Part shown: positions 34,153-42,884 of the stretch, one piece after another
How positions within the stretch are numbered: the stretch's first letter is position 1
Layout: each line of letters opens with the position of its first letter
Origin: Sphingobacteriales bacterium
Lineage (GTDB): Bacteria > Bacteroidota > Bacteroidia > Chitinophagales > Chitinophagaceae
Direction: 5' to 3'
DNA length: 45,279 nt
Assembly (NCBI GenBank): GCA_900299255.1
Contig: OMJB01000040.1
Span: 1 to 45,279 of the forward strand
Made by a program: the position numbers and the translations under genes
Notes under the pieces: generated by a model
Databases searched by the model: none
Seen by the model: only the letters and a program-made list of their open reading frames with translations
Told to the model about the DNA's origin: nothing

Positions 34153-37100
34153 TTACCTCAATAATGTCACGTTACCCTGATGAGTCTCCATCTGGCCGTC
34201 TTTAAATTTAGCTTCAATCAGATATACATAAACTCCTTCAGGTTGTGGCTTGTCATTGAAGTTTCCATCCCATCCCCTGCCATCAATACTGTTCGATGAA
34301 TATACTACCTGTCCCCAGCGGTTGTACACCTCCATCTTGAATGATGTCAACCCTCTGGTCAGCAACTGGCGTGGGAAGAAGAAGTCATTGGTTCCGTCAC
34401 CATTTGGCGTAAACACGTTCGGAACTTCCATATAACAATCCCTTTTCACTACAATCGTATCTGATGAAGAACATCCATCAATGGTTACAACTGTCGAATA
34501 GCTGCCAGGTTTCACCACTGTAATAGATGATGTGGTTTCACCGGTGCTCCATTTCCATCTTGCTGATGGGTTCGACGCATTGCGGTCATCCCGTACTTTA
34601 ATCGGAATGCCTCCGGGGCATATCGATGTATCCTGGCCAAGGTAAACACTTGGTATGCCAAACACCCTGATATCTCGTTGCGTTGTCTTTTCTGGGCATG
34701 CACGATATTTTACGTTCAATGTAACTGTAAACGGCCCTTCACCATCATACGAGTGTAAAATAGGATCCATATTTATTGTTCCATTGCCGTCTCCAAATGT
34801 CCATGTTGTCAGTGTATCGCCCAGTTTTGAATACACACCCCTGAATGTTATTTCCTGGCCACGGCAGATGACCGAATCAGTAGCAAGTATGGAAAGGGCA
34901 CTGATTGAGTCCACAGATATAACATGATACGCTGTATCATAGCATGGCGTGAAATAAGTCGGAGTTGGTATCACATGGTCAGCTACGATAAGTTTAATTG
35001 TATACTGCCCGGTATTGGTATAGCTGTGTGTTGGGTTAGCCACGATATCTGTATTGCCGTCTCCAAAATCCCACAAATACGACAGATTGGTTCCGGTTGC
35101 CATACTAGTATAGGTAACTGGGCTCAACTGGCAAACAAAAGGATCAGGGGTGAATGAAAAACCGGATATAACATAGTTATTCAGTGTTATGTCCTTTTTA
35201 ACGCTATCTACACACTTAGTATTGGTAATAAACAGCTTTACCGTATATGTAGTGTTGGTGTTGTAGAAAATGTGCTTGGGGTTCGTAGACGTTTCAATAG
35301 TACCATCTCCAAACTCCCACCTGTAGGTCAGGTCTGCAGCCGGCTGAGAAAGATTAGTAAAGAATACCGTGTCTGCTTTACAGCCATAGTGTATCTCATA
35401 ACTATAATCTGCCAGTATGCCGGGGGCATCAATCACAAACGGACCGGGAACAGTATAGCTGCACACACCTCCGGTGTTTACCACAAAATTGGTGTAGGTA
35501 CCAGCACACAACCCGGTGATTGCAACTATGCTGTCACTGGTTATGAAATGGCTCAGGGAATACGGCGAAGAAGTAACGCCTCCTTTAGGTACAAAATCGT
35601 ATTTAATGGTATCAAGCTGCCCTGGGTGTAGGCCGAACAACGTATCCACGCCGTCGCAGAATCCGCACTTCGTGGCATCCTTAGTGGTCACCGTTCGCCA
35701 TATAAATGGCGGATTGGTCAGTGTAACCGGCCCCGCAGGGTTGGTGAAGCAGTAACCTTCCTGAACTATAATATTATCGTATGTGCCGGCAAGCAGGCTG
35801 AATATGGTATCTGTCCCAAATGCACTCGGCACAAACCCTTGTGGGGGTTGCGGAGCACCCTGATAATTAAAACGTACAGTATCCATACGCCCCGGATTTA
35901 ATCCGTTAATTACAATATGCCCATCGTTGGCACCGCAGTAGCTGGGGTTTACGTGTGATGCAGTAATATTGAAATGCGGCGTATCAACAAAAAATGAATC
36001 GCCCACATTACAGTTATTGCTCACCGCAGTGAAAATGGTAGCATAATATTTGCCTGGAGAAAGGCTGTCAAAAATAGCAGAAGTGTCAAAAAGGAATGTC
36101 TGGAACGTATCCGTCAATGGGAACGCCCATGGCGGATTATGGCTGAGTTTAATAGTCCATGGTTTTCCGGTTCCTCCCGGAGTAATTTTCACCAAAGCTT
36201 TATCACTGCAGGTAGCATTAACTGTTGTCACCTCATTTATAGTTGGCACCGGTAAGATGTCAAATGTATACGCTATGGTTTTCGACCCCGTCAGCGGGCA
36301 GTGGTTGTCTGTTGTTGTAACGTAAATGGTATAGTTGCCTGGTATAATCAACGCCGTATTTCCAGTCAGCGTGGCATGCGGATGGTTCGTACCATTGCCG
36401 GTTACCGCAAACACAAATCCTGCTGATAAACCTGTAGCAGTCACCGTCAGCAGCAATGTTGTATCTGATTCACTAGGGTTAATATAATTCACAAAAGAAC
36501 CGGAGTTTGCACAGCTGAAGAAATGGTGCGCGCCAGTTGTTGTGTCGCCGGGCCCGGTAAACGAATCAATTTTGCTGGTCGGGTAAGTAAGAGTACATGA
36601 CCTGACAAGAAACGTCATTTCCCTTTGCAGCGTTCCTACCAGCACATGGTTTACCACCATTGGCGACACAGAAATAGTGTCATCCCTGAACTCACGTACA
36701 TTGTAAACTACTGTAGACCTCTGCGGCCCGATCGGGCTGAAACATAGCTGGCCTGTTAACTGGTCAAACGACCAGCTGGCTGGCGTACAGTCCACAACAC
36801 TAAGTGGGTATTGCCCCGTACAGGGTGTAGTCGGCGGGCAAAAAGTACTCACATACGATATCGGCCCTCCAGGTGCCGGGCAACCCGTTCCGCCGCTGCC
36901 ATTTGTAGCAGCTATCAGAGAAAACACAAGGCTGTCTCCTGCTGGCTCACTGGGGCTTACATCATAAAGGTCCACTGCTCCCGGATTGAAACAATCAAGG
37001 CCGGGATAACAAAAGAATGGTATGGGCTCAACCGTAAGTACCGGGCTTGAGTTGTTGCCTCTTGTATTTGTTGCAGAGTTATTAAGCGTGTCTATCAGCT

Positions 37101-37623
37101 GCATAATAGTAGATCCCGGGCTGAACAGATTAGTGATTGCTGCAGCGCGGCCAGAGGCTGATCCCCCTCCGTTATAACCACCATACACAAACCTCCAGTT
37201 GGCCGATGTGCGTGGGAGTGTTACTGTGCCTTTGTACACAAATTTTTTGATACCCGGCAGTGTGTATGTTGTGCTGGTACATTGTGTGAATCCAAGCGAG
37301 TCAGGGCATACAGGAGTCACTTCTGTACCTGCTGCTGGTGCCTGAATCGCACAGTTTACCGGAAAACCAGCTCCTGTTTGCAGTGTTGGGCCGTCATACA
37401 CACACACCTGTGGCGTACTTGATGGCAGCGTACTGAACGCACCACTGCTCGCAGGGCCGCAATCCCCGTACAGGTAAACTGTTACCTCGTAAGTAAGCCC
37501 GGTTACCCACTTATACCTGAGTTCTGCGGCTACTATGTGCGATGCAAAAGAATGAACGCTGAGCAGCATCAGCAATACTGAAAAAATAAGTCGCTGCAGG
37601 GTATTAAGTAATGCTCTTTTCAT
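34153..37623 (-). CDS. T9SS type B adhesin-like protein, shorter paralog
   Basis: 1156 aa. Signal peptide ends near VHSFA (27). The N-terminal domain (AAELRYKWVTGLTYEV, LYGDCGPASS, PVCPDSLGFTQCT, LPGIKKFVY) matches that of the downstream 1544-aa protein throughout, with small insertions. Only two repeats of the 91-aa family are present (551-638 and 639-734). PKD-like domains follow (FGDGTIETSTNP, FGDGNTDIVANP, FGDGNGTINMDP), then LGQDTSICPGG and the type B tail (VPNVFTPNGDGTNDFFFP to QGNVTLLR). It is 282 bp upstream of its paralog, with a terminator in between, so each is its own unit. Role probably surface attachment or gliding-related; no enzyme motif seen. Confidence 0.88.
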   Translation of the reverse strand: MKRALLNTLQRLIFSVLLMLLSVHSFASHIVAAELRYKWVTGLTYEVTVYLYGDCGPASSGAFSTLPSSTPQVCVYDGPTLQTGAGFPVNCAIQAPAAGTEVTPVCPDSLGFTQCTSTTYTLPGIKKFVYKGTVTLPRTSANWRFVYGGYNGGGSASGRAAAITNLFSPGSTIMQLIDTLNNSATNTRGNNSSPVLTVEPIPFFCYPGLDCFNPGAVDLYDVSPSEPAGDSLVFSLIAATNGSGGTGCPAPGGPISYVSTFCPPTTPCTGQYPLSVVDCTPASWSFDQLTGQLCFSPIGPQRSTVVYNVREFRDDTISVSPMVVNHVLVGTLQREMTFLVRSCTLTYPTSKIDSFTGPGDTTTGAHHFFSCANSGSFVNYINPSESDTTLLLTVTATGLSAGFVFAVTGNGTNHPHATLTGNTALIIPGNYTIYVTTTDNHCPLTGSKTIAYTFDILPVPTINEVTTVNATCSDKALVKITPGGTGKPWTIKLSHNPPWAFPLTDTFQTFLFDTSAIFDSLSPGKYYATIFTAVSNNCNVGDSFFVDTPHFNITASHVNPSYCGANDGHIVINGLNPGRMDTVRFNYQGAPQPPQGFVPSAFGTDTIFSLLAGTYDNIIVQEGYCFTNPAGPVTLTNPPFIWRTVTTKDATKCGFCDGVDTLFGLHPGQLDTIKYDFVPKGGVTSSPYSLSHFITSDSIVAITGLCAGTYTNFVVNTGGVCSYTVPGPFVIDAPGILADYSYEIHYGCKADTVFFTNLSQPAADLTYRWEFGDGTIETSTNPKHIFYNTNTTYTVKLFITNTKCVDSVKKDITLNNYVISGFSFTPDPFVCQLSPVTYTSMATGTNLSYLWDFGDGNTDIVANPTHSYTNTGQYTIKLIVADHVIPTPTYFTPCYDTAYHVISVDSISALSILATDSVICRGQEITFRGVYSKLGDTLTTWTFGDGNGTINMDPILHSYDGEGPFTVTLNVKYRACPEKTTQRDIRVFGIPSVYLGQDTSICPGGIPIKVRDDRNASNPSARWKWSTGETTSSITVVKPGSYSTVVTIDGCSSSDTIVVKRDCYMEVPNVFTPNGDGTNDFFFPRQLLTRGLTSFKMEVYNRWGQVVYSSNSIDGRGWDGNFNDKPQPEGVYVYLIEAKFKDGQMETHQGNVTLLR
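35422..35973 (-). repeat. Two copies of the 91-aa repeat family in the shorter paralog
   Basis: Residues 551-638 (VNPSYCGANDGHI) correspond to the divergent first unit of the 1544-aa protein, and 639-734 (ATKCGFCDGVDTLFGLHPG) to its last unit (PTKCGFCDGAITIFGVHPG). The five middle units of the long protein have no counterpart here. Confidence 0.8.
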
Positions 37624-37676
37624 ATAAATATGCTATAAAAAAGTTCCTGTTTAGGTGTTCCTGAACAAAAAGACAG

Positions 37677-37694
37677 CCGAAATACTCATTTCGG
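37677..37694. other. Hairpin upstream of the 1156-aa gene
   Basis: CCGAAAT / ATTTCGG with an ACTC loop, perfect 7-bp stem, 54 nt upstream of the ATG at 37623. It could be a terminator remnant or a leader structure. Otherwise 37624-37800 is AT-rich without recognised signals. Confidence 0.4.
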
Positions 37695-37800
37695 TTGGCA
37701 ATTTCTAAAAATAATGTATAACTTAAATAACGGATAAAATTACAATAAAATCATTGCAATGAAATATCATTTCGAATTTATTTTTTACGAATGTTAATAA

Positions 37801-38910
37801 GTAATCCGGCTCAAAAAAGCACTCGAGGTCGCACCCAAGGATACCCTGCCGTTATATTACACCATCAATCTGCTAATTGATATGACTAAGTACGACGAGG
37901 CGCTGACCCTGTTAATGAAAGGCCGCCAGTTGTACCCAAACAATCCTTACTTCCTGCTCAAAAAAGCACAGGTATACGAAAATCAGGGCGAATACAACGA
38001 AGCATGGAAATCAGCTGACTCCCTGCTCAAAATCACACCAAATGACCCATCTGTTGTTGACTATACCGAATACTTGTACAGCAGAAGGCTGAAAAACGAA
38101 TTCGGATTCTTCTACCTGCATTCCAAGATCATTGATACCAATGCGTCCCATACAAACCACATTGGTACCGTGCAGTACACCCGTTATTTCAAAAACGGTT
38201 CTCTGGCTGCCAGGGTTAACTATGCTGGCCGATTAACCGGTACCGGCTACCAGTTTGATCTGGAAGGTAACTATACTATTGCTAAACTAATTGGTATAAA
38301 CCTGGCTGGTTCATATGCCCCTCATAAAGACTTCGGGTGAAATAAAGGCATTTCTGATATCGGTATATTCCCTCTTTTTAGGTTTTCCGGTACTTTGTCT
38401 TTCTATTTTAAGAAAGGATGGGCTGTTGATTTAGGTGGGCGTTACCTCAAAGCAGAAAACTTTGACTCCACTTCCGGCGAATTTGCATCAGGTATGCTGG
38501 GCATTTCTAAAGAACACAAAGAAATGTACATGGGCCTGCGTGCATACTATACGCAGTTCAAAAACACTTTCTACACCGGTGCATTTAGTACCAAGAACTT
38601 TATTTCTGCCACTCTTACGTCCCGTTTTTACATGAACAAGCATACTGATTATGCGTCTGTAATACTGGGTTACGGTACCGGCCCTGATGACTTCAGCCGT
38701 TTGTACAACCTCACCCAGAACATTAATTATACAACCGTTAGTGCTGGCGCTGGGTACATGAAGCAGTTCCACTACCGCACTTCACTCGGTCTGTTTGGTA
38801 CATGGTACAATCAGAAGATCGGCGAGAAAATAGACGCCACAACAGGTGCGTATAACGGTATTTTTGTTAACCAGTTCGACATCTTCGTGACGCTGTTGCG
38901 CAAATTTTAA
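37801..38910 (+). pseudogene. Decayed TPR/YaiO-type outer-membrane beta-barrel gene (truncated, in-frame stop)
   Basis: One frame runs from 37801 to the TAA at 38908-38910, broken only by TGA at 38338-38340. The first half has TPR features (KKALEVAPKDTLPLYYTINL, then YDEALTLLMKGRQLYPNNPY and YNEAWKSADSLLK). The rest alternates beta strands with turns typical of a YaiO-like barrel (GTVQYTRYFKNGS, AVDLGGRYLKAEN, SVILGYGTGPDDF) and ends with the strand DIFVTLLRKF. An upstream TAA at 37798 and no ATG before 37882 mean the signal peptide and first TPRs are gone. The stop follows DFG and is one base from TGG (Trp). Homology on both sides of the stop shows one original gene. A terminator follows. 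Confidence 0.8.
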
Positions 38911-38934
38911 TTGCACGATCCTTTTTATCATACA

Positions 38935-38966
38935 CAACGCCCCCACCTTGGGGGCGTTGCTTTTTT
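38935..38966 (+). terminator. Terminator after the YaiO-like pseudogene
   Basis: Perfect 11-bp stem (38935-38945 / 38949-38959), 3-nt loop, followed by C and six T. It is still intact although the gene upstream has decayed, and the promoter of the next gene overlaps it. Confidence 0.9.
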
Positions 38967-38976
38967 AATACCTTTG
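38948..38976 (+). promoter_or_regulatory. Promoter of the DUF4838 gene
   Basis: TTG (38948-38950), 18-bp spacer, TACCTTTG (38969-38976), 25 nt before the ATG at 39002. The -33 part sits in the right arm of the preceding terminator. Confidence 0.65.
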
Positions 38977-39001
38977 CATATATTTTAAAGTTGGCAGATT
39001 T

Positions 39002-41263
39002 ATGAACAGGCACCTGCTGTATGTTTTGTTATTGTCACTCATCTCCCTCAATGCATGCAGCGGAAATGCGCAGGAACTTGTTCTCACCGACAACGGAGGC
39101 TCTGACTACGTTATTGTTACACCTGCATCGCCCACTAAAATAGAAGCAAAGGCAGCTCAGCTGTTGCAGCATTTCATTAAAGAGGTATCAGGCACAGAAA
39201 TCCCTGTTATTGATGAAAAAGCAAAACGGGGCAAGTCATCAGTAATATTTGTTGGCAACACCGGCAAGGCAGAAAAAACACTGGTCAGAAAAAAACAACC
39301 CGAAAGTTATTTTGTTTATGCCGATGGCAAAGACCTGGTCTTCTGTGCTGGCAGTGGCCACCGTATCATTTACGGTATTTATTTTTTTGCAGAGAAATAC
39401 CTCCATTGCAAAAAACTTAGCAACGATCCGCCAATCATTCCCACCGCCCGCCGTATCAGTATTCCCGGCAGTGTAAATGAGGAGCACGTACCTCCCTTTA
39501 TCTACCGCGAAGCCTACTACCCTGCCGCCCACAATCCCGAATACCTCGAATGGCGCCAGCTACAGCAACTCGATGACCTCTGGGGTCTATGGGGCCATTC
39601 GTTCAATAAACTCGTCCCTGCACAAACCTTCTTCAAAACCAACCCCGAATACTTTTCCCTCGTAAAAGGTAAAAGGCAGCCCTCCCAGCTCTGTCTCTCT
39701 AACGAAGCAGTCTATAAACTGGTTGTAGCCGATCTGAAACAGAGAATGGCTAAGAACCCCGATGCCATCTACTGGTCCATTAGCCCCAACGATGACAACG
39801 GATACTGCGAATGTGATGCATGCAGAGCCACCGACCGCGAACAAGGCAGCCCATCGGGTTCCCTCATTAAGTTTGTCAACAGAGTTGCTAATGCCTTCCC
39901 CGACAAATTGTTTACTACCCTGGCATACGGATATACGCAGAAGGCACCCCGTTCGTTGAAACCTGCCTCTAATGTGTTTGTCTTCCTCAGTGATATAGAT
40001 GCCTTCCGCGATAAGCCACTCTCCGAAGAAGGCTCCGCCGCTGCTTTCCGCAACGGGCTCAAAGCGTGGGGCGAACTAACTGGCAATATCTTTATCTGGG
40101 ATTATGTCACTCAGTTCACAAACTACCTCGCACCGTTCCCTAATTGCAGCACCCTGCAGCCCAACATACAGTATCTTAAACAGCATGGTGTTAAAGGAAT
40201 ATTCTCACAAGGCAGTGGTGATACCTATAGCGAATGGGCTGAACTAAAAAGCTACCTCTTAGCCAAACTATATGAGGATGACAAAGCAGATGTAAAAAAA
40301 CTCACCTCCGAATTTTTCCGCGATTACTACGGCAAAGCAGCCCCTTATCTGCAGCAGTACTTCGATCTGTTGCAGGAAAAAATGGTTGCATCAAAACGTA
40401 AGTTAGACATCTACGGCAACCCCGTCAACGAATGGAAATCTTACCTCACTCCCGAACTCCTGGAGCAATACAGCAACCTCTTTGATAAAGCTGAAGGGGC
40501 AGTAGAAGGGAATCCGGTAATGGCTACCCGTGTTATGCGTGCAAGGTTACCGCTGGAGTACACTGTCTTTCAGCAGGCAAAGTTTTACGGCATCGAGAAA
40601 CACGGCATTTTCATAAAAGGCAATGCCGGCAAATGGTCAGTAAAACCAAATCTGCAGGAAAAGGTCACACAGTTTGTGGCCAACTGCAAAAAAGCAGGCG
40701 TAACCGAACTATCGGAAGCAGGCCCTGCCCGCACACCCGATGAATACCTTGCTGAATGGAACAGTATTTTTAAAAAAGGAGTAACACCCTCTCTGGCACT
40801 CGATGCAAAAGTGTCTCTGCAAAACCCGTTTGCCGAAGACTACCCCGCCAAAGGCAACCGCACCCTCATTGATGGCAATCCGGGCTACCTCGACTACAGT
40901 TACAACTGGCTGTGCTTCTATGGCGTGCCAATGATAGCAACAATAGACCTCGGCAAAGCAACAAAAATTTCAGGTGTACGGATGCATTTTCTCGATGACC
41001 CCAGGCACTGGATATTTCTGCCCGAAAACATCAATGTCGAATTATCTGCCGATGGTACCAGTTACCATTCTGTCGCCGAATTCAAATCAGCATTCGTATC
41101 AGAGCACTATGATGCTGCAGTAAAAGAATTTGCATCTAAAACAATATCACAGACAGCCAGGTATATCAGGGTCACAGCCACCAACCTGAAGTCGTTGCCC
41201 GAGTGGAGATACCGTGACGGCAAAAAACCAATGATCGCCTGCGATGAGATTTTTGTACAGTAA
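39002..41263 (+). CDS. DUF4838 domain glycosidase-like lipoprotein with C-terminal F5/8-type domain
   Basis: 753 aa. Lipoprotein signal with LISLNACSG (Cys19). Residues about 25-140 form a GH67/GH20-like N-terminal alpha/beta domain (KAAQLLQHFIKEVSGTEIPV, VIFVGNTG, GIYFFAEKYL). The central DUF4838 barrel-like domain has ISPNDDNGYCECDAC, FTTLAYGY and KGIFSQGSGDTYSEWAELKSYL, where acidic residues could be catalytic. The last ~150 residues (RTLIDGNPGYLDYSYNW, ATIDLGKATKISGVRMHF, ARYIRVTATN) form a discoidin-like carbohydrate-binding module. A polysaccharide-processing role at the cell surface is likely; substrate unknown and no SusC/SusD genes are adjacent. Confidence 0.85.
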   Translation: MNRHLLYVLLLSLISLNACSGNAQELVLTDNGGSDYVIVTPASPTKIEAKAAQLLQHFIKEVSGTEIPVIDEKAKRGKSSVIFVGNTGKAEKTLVRKKQPESYFVYADGKDLVFCAGSGHRIIYGIYFFAEKYLHCKKLSNDPPIIPTARRISIPGSVNEEHVPPFIYREAYYPAAHNPEYLEWRQLQQLDDLWGLWGHSFNKLVPAQTFFKTNPEYFSLVKGKRQPSQLCLSNEAVYKLVVADLKQRMAKNPDAIYWSISPNDDNGYCECDACRATDREQGSPSGSLIKFVNRVANAFPDKLFTTLAYGYTQKAPRSLKPASNVFVFLSDIDAFRDKPLSEEGSAAAFRNGLKAWGELTGNIFIWDYVTQFTNYLAPFPNCSTLQPNIQYLKQHGVKGIFSQGSGDTYSEWAELKSYLLAKLYEDDKADVKKLTSEFFRDYYGKAAPYLQQYFDLLQEKMVASKRKLDIYGNPVNEWKSYLTPELLEQYSNLFDKAEGAVEGNPVMATRVMRARLPLEYTVFQQAKFYGIEKHGIFIKGNAGKWSVKPNLQEKVTQFVANCKKAGVTELSEAGPARTPDEYLAEWNSIFKKGVTPSLALDAKVSLQNPFAEDYPAKGNRTLIDGNPGYLDYSYNWLCFYGVPMIATIDLGKATKISGVRMHFLDDPRHWIFLPENINVELSADGTSYHSVAEFKSAFVSEHYDAAVKEFASKTISQTARYIRVTATNLKSLPEWRYRDGKKPMIACDEIFVQ

Positions 41264-41310
41264 TTCTGTTTAGTTAAGCTGAATCTATTCCTCAAATACA
41301 CACTTTTTTT

Positions 41311-41715
41311 ATGCCGCAGAAAGTTCTCGAAACAATGCTCGCCAAAGACCACTTCACTAAATGGATGGGCCTTCATATAGATGAATACAGTGAAGGTTAC
41401 TGCAGGCTGCATTACACCGTTAGGGAAGAAATGCTCAATGGGCATAGCATTGTGCATGGTGGCATTGTATTCTCCGCCGCCGATAGTGCATTTGCTTTTG
41501 CCTGCAACTCACACGGTAGGGTCAGTGTTGCGCTCGATGCGCATATCAGCTTCATAGGTGCCGCACATCCCGGAGATGTGCTTACAGTAGAAGCCAAAGA
41601 AGTACATACCGGCAATAAGGTCAGTTTCTACGATGTTACTACAAGAAACCAGCACGGAAAAATAGTTGCCGTATTTAAAGGCACAGCGTACCGCACCAGC
41701 AAAAATGTTTGTTAA
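41311..41715 (+). CDS. PaaI-family hotdog-fold thioesterase
   Basis: 134 aa, typical size. These cytoplasmic enzymes hydrolyse acyl-CoA thioesters, for PaaI those of phenylacetate breakdown. The family core is MLNGHSIVHGGIVFSAADSAFAFACNS: the HGGIxFSAAD segment on the long helix holds the catalytic Asp. The second half (LDAHISFIGAAHPGDVLTVE, then the strand GKIVAVFKGTAYR) completes the hotdog. No other paa genes are nearby, so the substrate is open. It follows the DUF4838 gene by 47 nt on the same strand. Confidence 0.88.
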   Translation: MPQKVLETMLAKDHFTKWMGLHIDEYSEGYCRLHYTVREEMLNGHSIVHGGIVFSAADSAFAFACNSHGRVSVALDAHISFIGAAHPGDVLTVEAKEVHTGNKVSFYDVTTRNQHGKIVAVFKGTAYRTSKNVC

Positions 41716-41945
41716 ACTATTCATCGTTCCGGTCGTCTAATATTGGCTGGCATAGGTTTTGTACTTCTTACCATAAAGCATTCTCGGTAACGGCACGGCC
41801 TCAGTATTAATTAAGGCAATTTACCTGTGTTGCGCCAGCCGATTATTACCTTGTTTATAGGCTTATTTTGGTAAAATCAAAAATAAACCGCAAATTAGAT
41901 GTAGATACACCTTATTTTTACTTAACAATCTATCAGCCAAAAAAT

Positions 41946-42365
41946 ATGGAAAGGAAAGAATTCATTAAAAAATCATTTGCTCTCTGTGGGCTTGCGCTTA
42001 TACCCGTCGGCGTTATGGAAAGCTGCAGCAAAAAGAGCAATACCTCAGCACCCTCTAATGTCAACTTCACTTTGGATCTGGCCAATGCCGCTAATGCCTC
42101 GTTAAACACTGTTGGTGGTTCACTAGTGGTAAATGGTGTTATTGTTATCAAAACAGCTGCGGGGTCATATAGCGCACTCTCTGCATCATGTACGCATGAA
42201 GGCTGTGAGGTTAGTTACAATACAGGCAGTTCGCTGGTAGTTTGCCCCTGCCATGGTGGAACTTTCAACCCCTCAACCGGTTCAGTTTTGGGCGGGCCGC
42301 CTCCCTCGGCGCTAACCAAATACACTGTAACACAGTCTGGTAACATACTCACCATAAAATCTTAA
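41946..42365 (+). CDS. Rieske [2Fe-2S] protein, exported
   Basis: 139 aa from the ATG at 41946 (a TTG at 41868 would add 26 residues but spoil the signal). The N-terminus ERKEFIKKSFALC and the following hydrophobic stretch form an export signal, perhaps lipoprotein (VMESC, Cys27). The cluster boxes are CTHEGC (82-87) and CPCHGG (100-105): ligands Cys82, His84, Cys100, His103, with Cys87 and Cys102 able to form the disulfide seen in bc1-type Rieske proteins. Such proteins carry electrons at high potential. No cytochrome b gene is adjacent, so this is not an obvious bc1 subunit. It opens the redox cluster 41946-44844. Confidence 0.9.
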   Translation: MERKEFIKKSFALCGLALIPVGVMESCSKKSNTSAPSNVNFTLDLANAANASLNTVGGSLVVNGVIVIKTAAGSYSALSASCTHEGCEVSYNTGSSLVVCPCHGGTFNPSTGSVLGGPPPSALTKYTVTQSGNILTIKS

Positions 42366-42420
42366 TTTACATTTCATACAACAGTTGTTTCATTTTGCCC
42401 TCATTTAATATTAATTTTCA

Positions 42421-42428
42421 TAAATTTG
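42421..42428 (+). promoter_or_regulatory. Candidate -7 box TAAATTTG upstream of the OB-fold gene
   Basis: Perfect TAnnTTTG match 20 nt before the ATG at 42449. The nearest TTTG lies 23 bp upstream, longer than usual. It suggests that the OB-fold to DUF5777 genes can be transcribed apart from the Rieske gene. Confidence 0.5.
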
Positions 42429-42448
42429 GCACGCTAAACCCTTAAGCA

Positions 42449-42853
42449 ATGATAAAAAAAATCGTCATAGCGCTCTTGTTACTGATCCTTATCGGTGTTG
42501 GTACAGGTATTTATATGTGGAACAAACCACACGTTAAAGTTGAAGATAAAAAAGGTATAGCAATCACTGCCGAGGCATTGGCTAAAGAATACGGTGCCGA
42601 TGAGAAAGCAGCAGATGCAAAGTACCTCAACAAAGCCATTGAAGTTACCGGAACAGTAAGTGAAATAGATAAAAACCAGGATGGGGGAATTATGGCAGTC
42701 TTACAAACCTCAGACCCCGCAGCAGGTGTGCAGTGTGCTATGCGCGATAAAGGAGTAAGCCTCACAAAGGGCCAGAATATAACTATAAAAGGTTTTTGCT
42801 CCGGCAGCGGGCTCACAGGTGTATCACTGACTGATTGCATCATAAAACAATAA
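42449..42853 (+). CDS. OB-fold (tRNA_anti-like) membrane-anchored protein
   Basis: 134 aa. One N-terminal transmembrane helix (about 4-24) then KPHVKVEDKKGI and an OB-like domain from about 38: ITAEALAKEYGADEKAADAKYLNKAI, then EVTGTVSEID, VQCAMRDKGVSLTKGQNITIKGFCSG, LTDCIIK. This matches the tRNA_anti-like / OB family found in Bacteroidota. Despite the name, an extracytoplasmic OB domain is unlikely to bind tRNA; it may bind a ligand or assist partner proteins. Two Cys (in VQCA and GFCSG) could pair. It is followed by the cytochrome-like gene after 31 nt. Confidence 0.8.
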   Translation: MIKKIVIALLLLILIGVGTGIYMWNKPHVKVEDKKGIAITAEALAKEYGADEKAADAKYLNKAIEVTGTVSEIDKNQDGGIMAVLQTSDPAAGVQCAMRDKGVSLTKGQNITIKGFCSGSGLTGVSLTDCIIKQ

Positions 42854-42884
42854 AGAAAACTCAGAATAATCAAGGAAATCAATA

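Noticed and set aside
38338-38340. Selenocysteine or programmed read-through at TGA
   Set aside because: No SECIS-like hairpin was evident, a Trp codon is one base away, and the gene also lacks its 5' end, so decay is the simpler reading.
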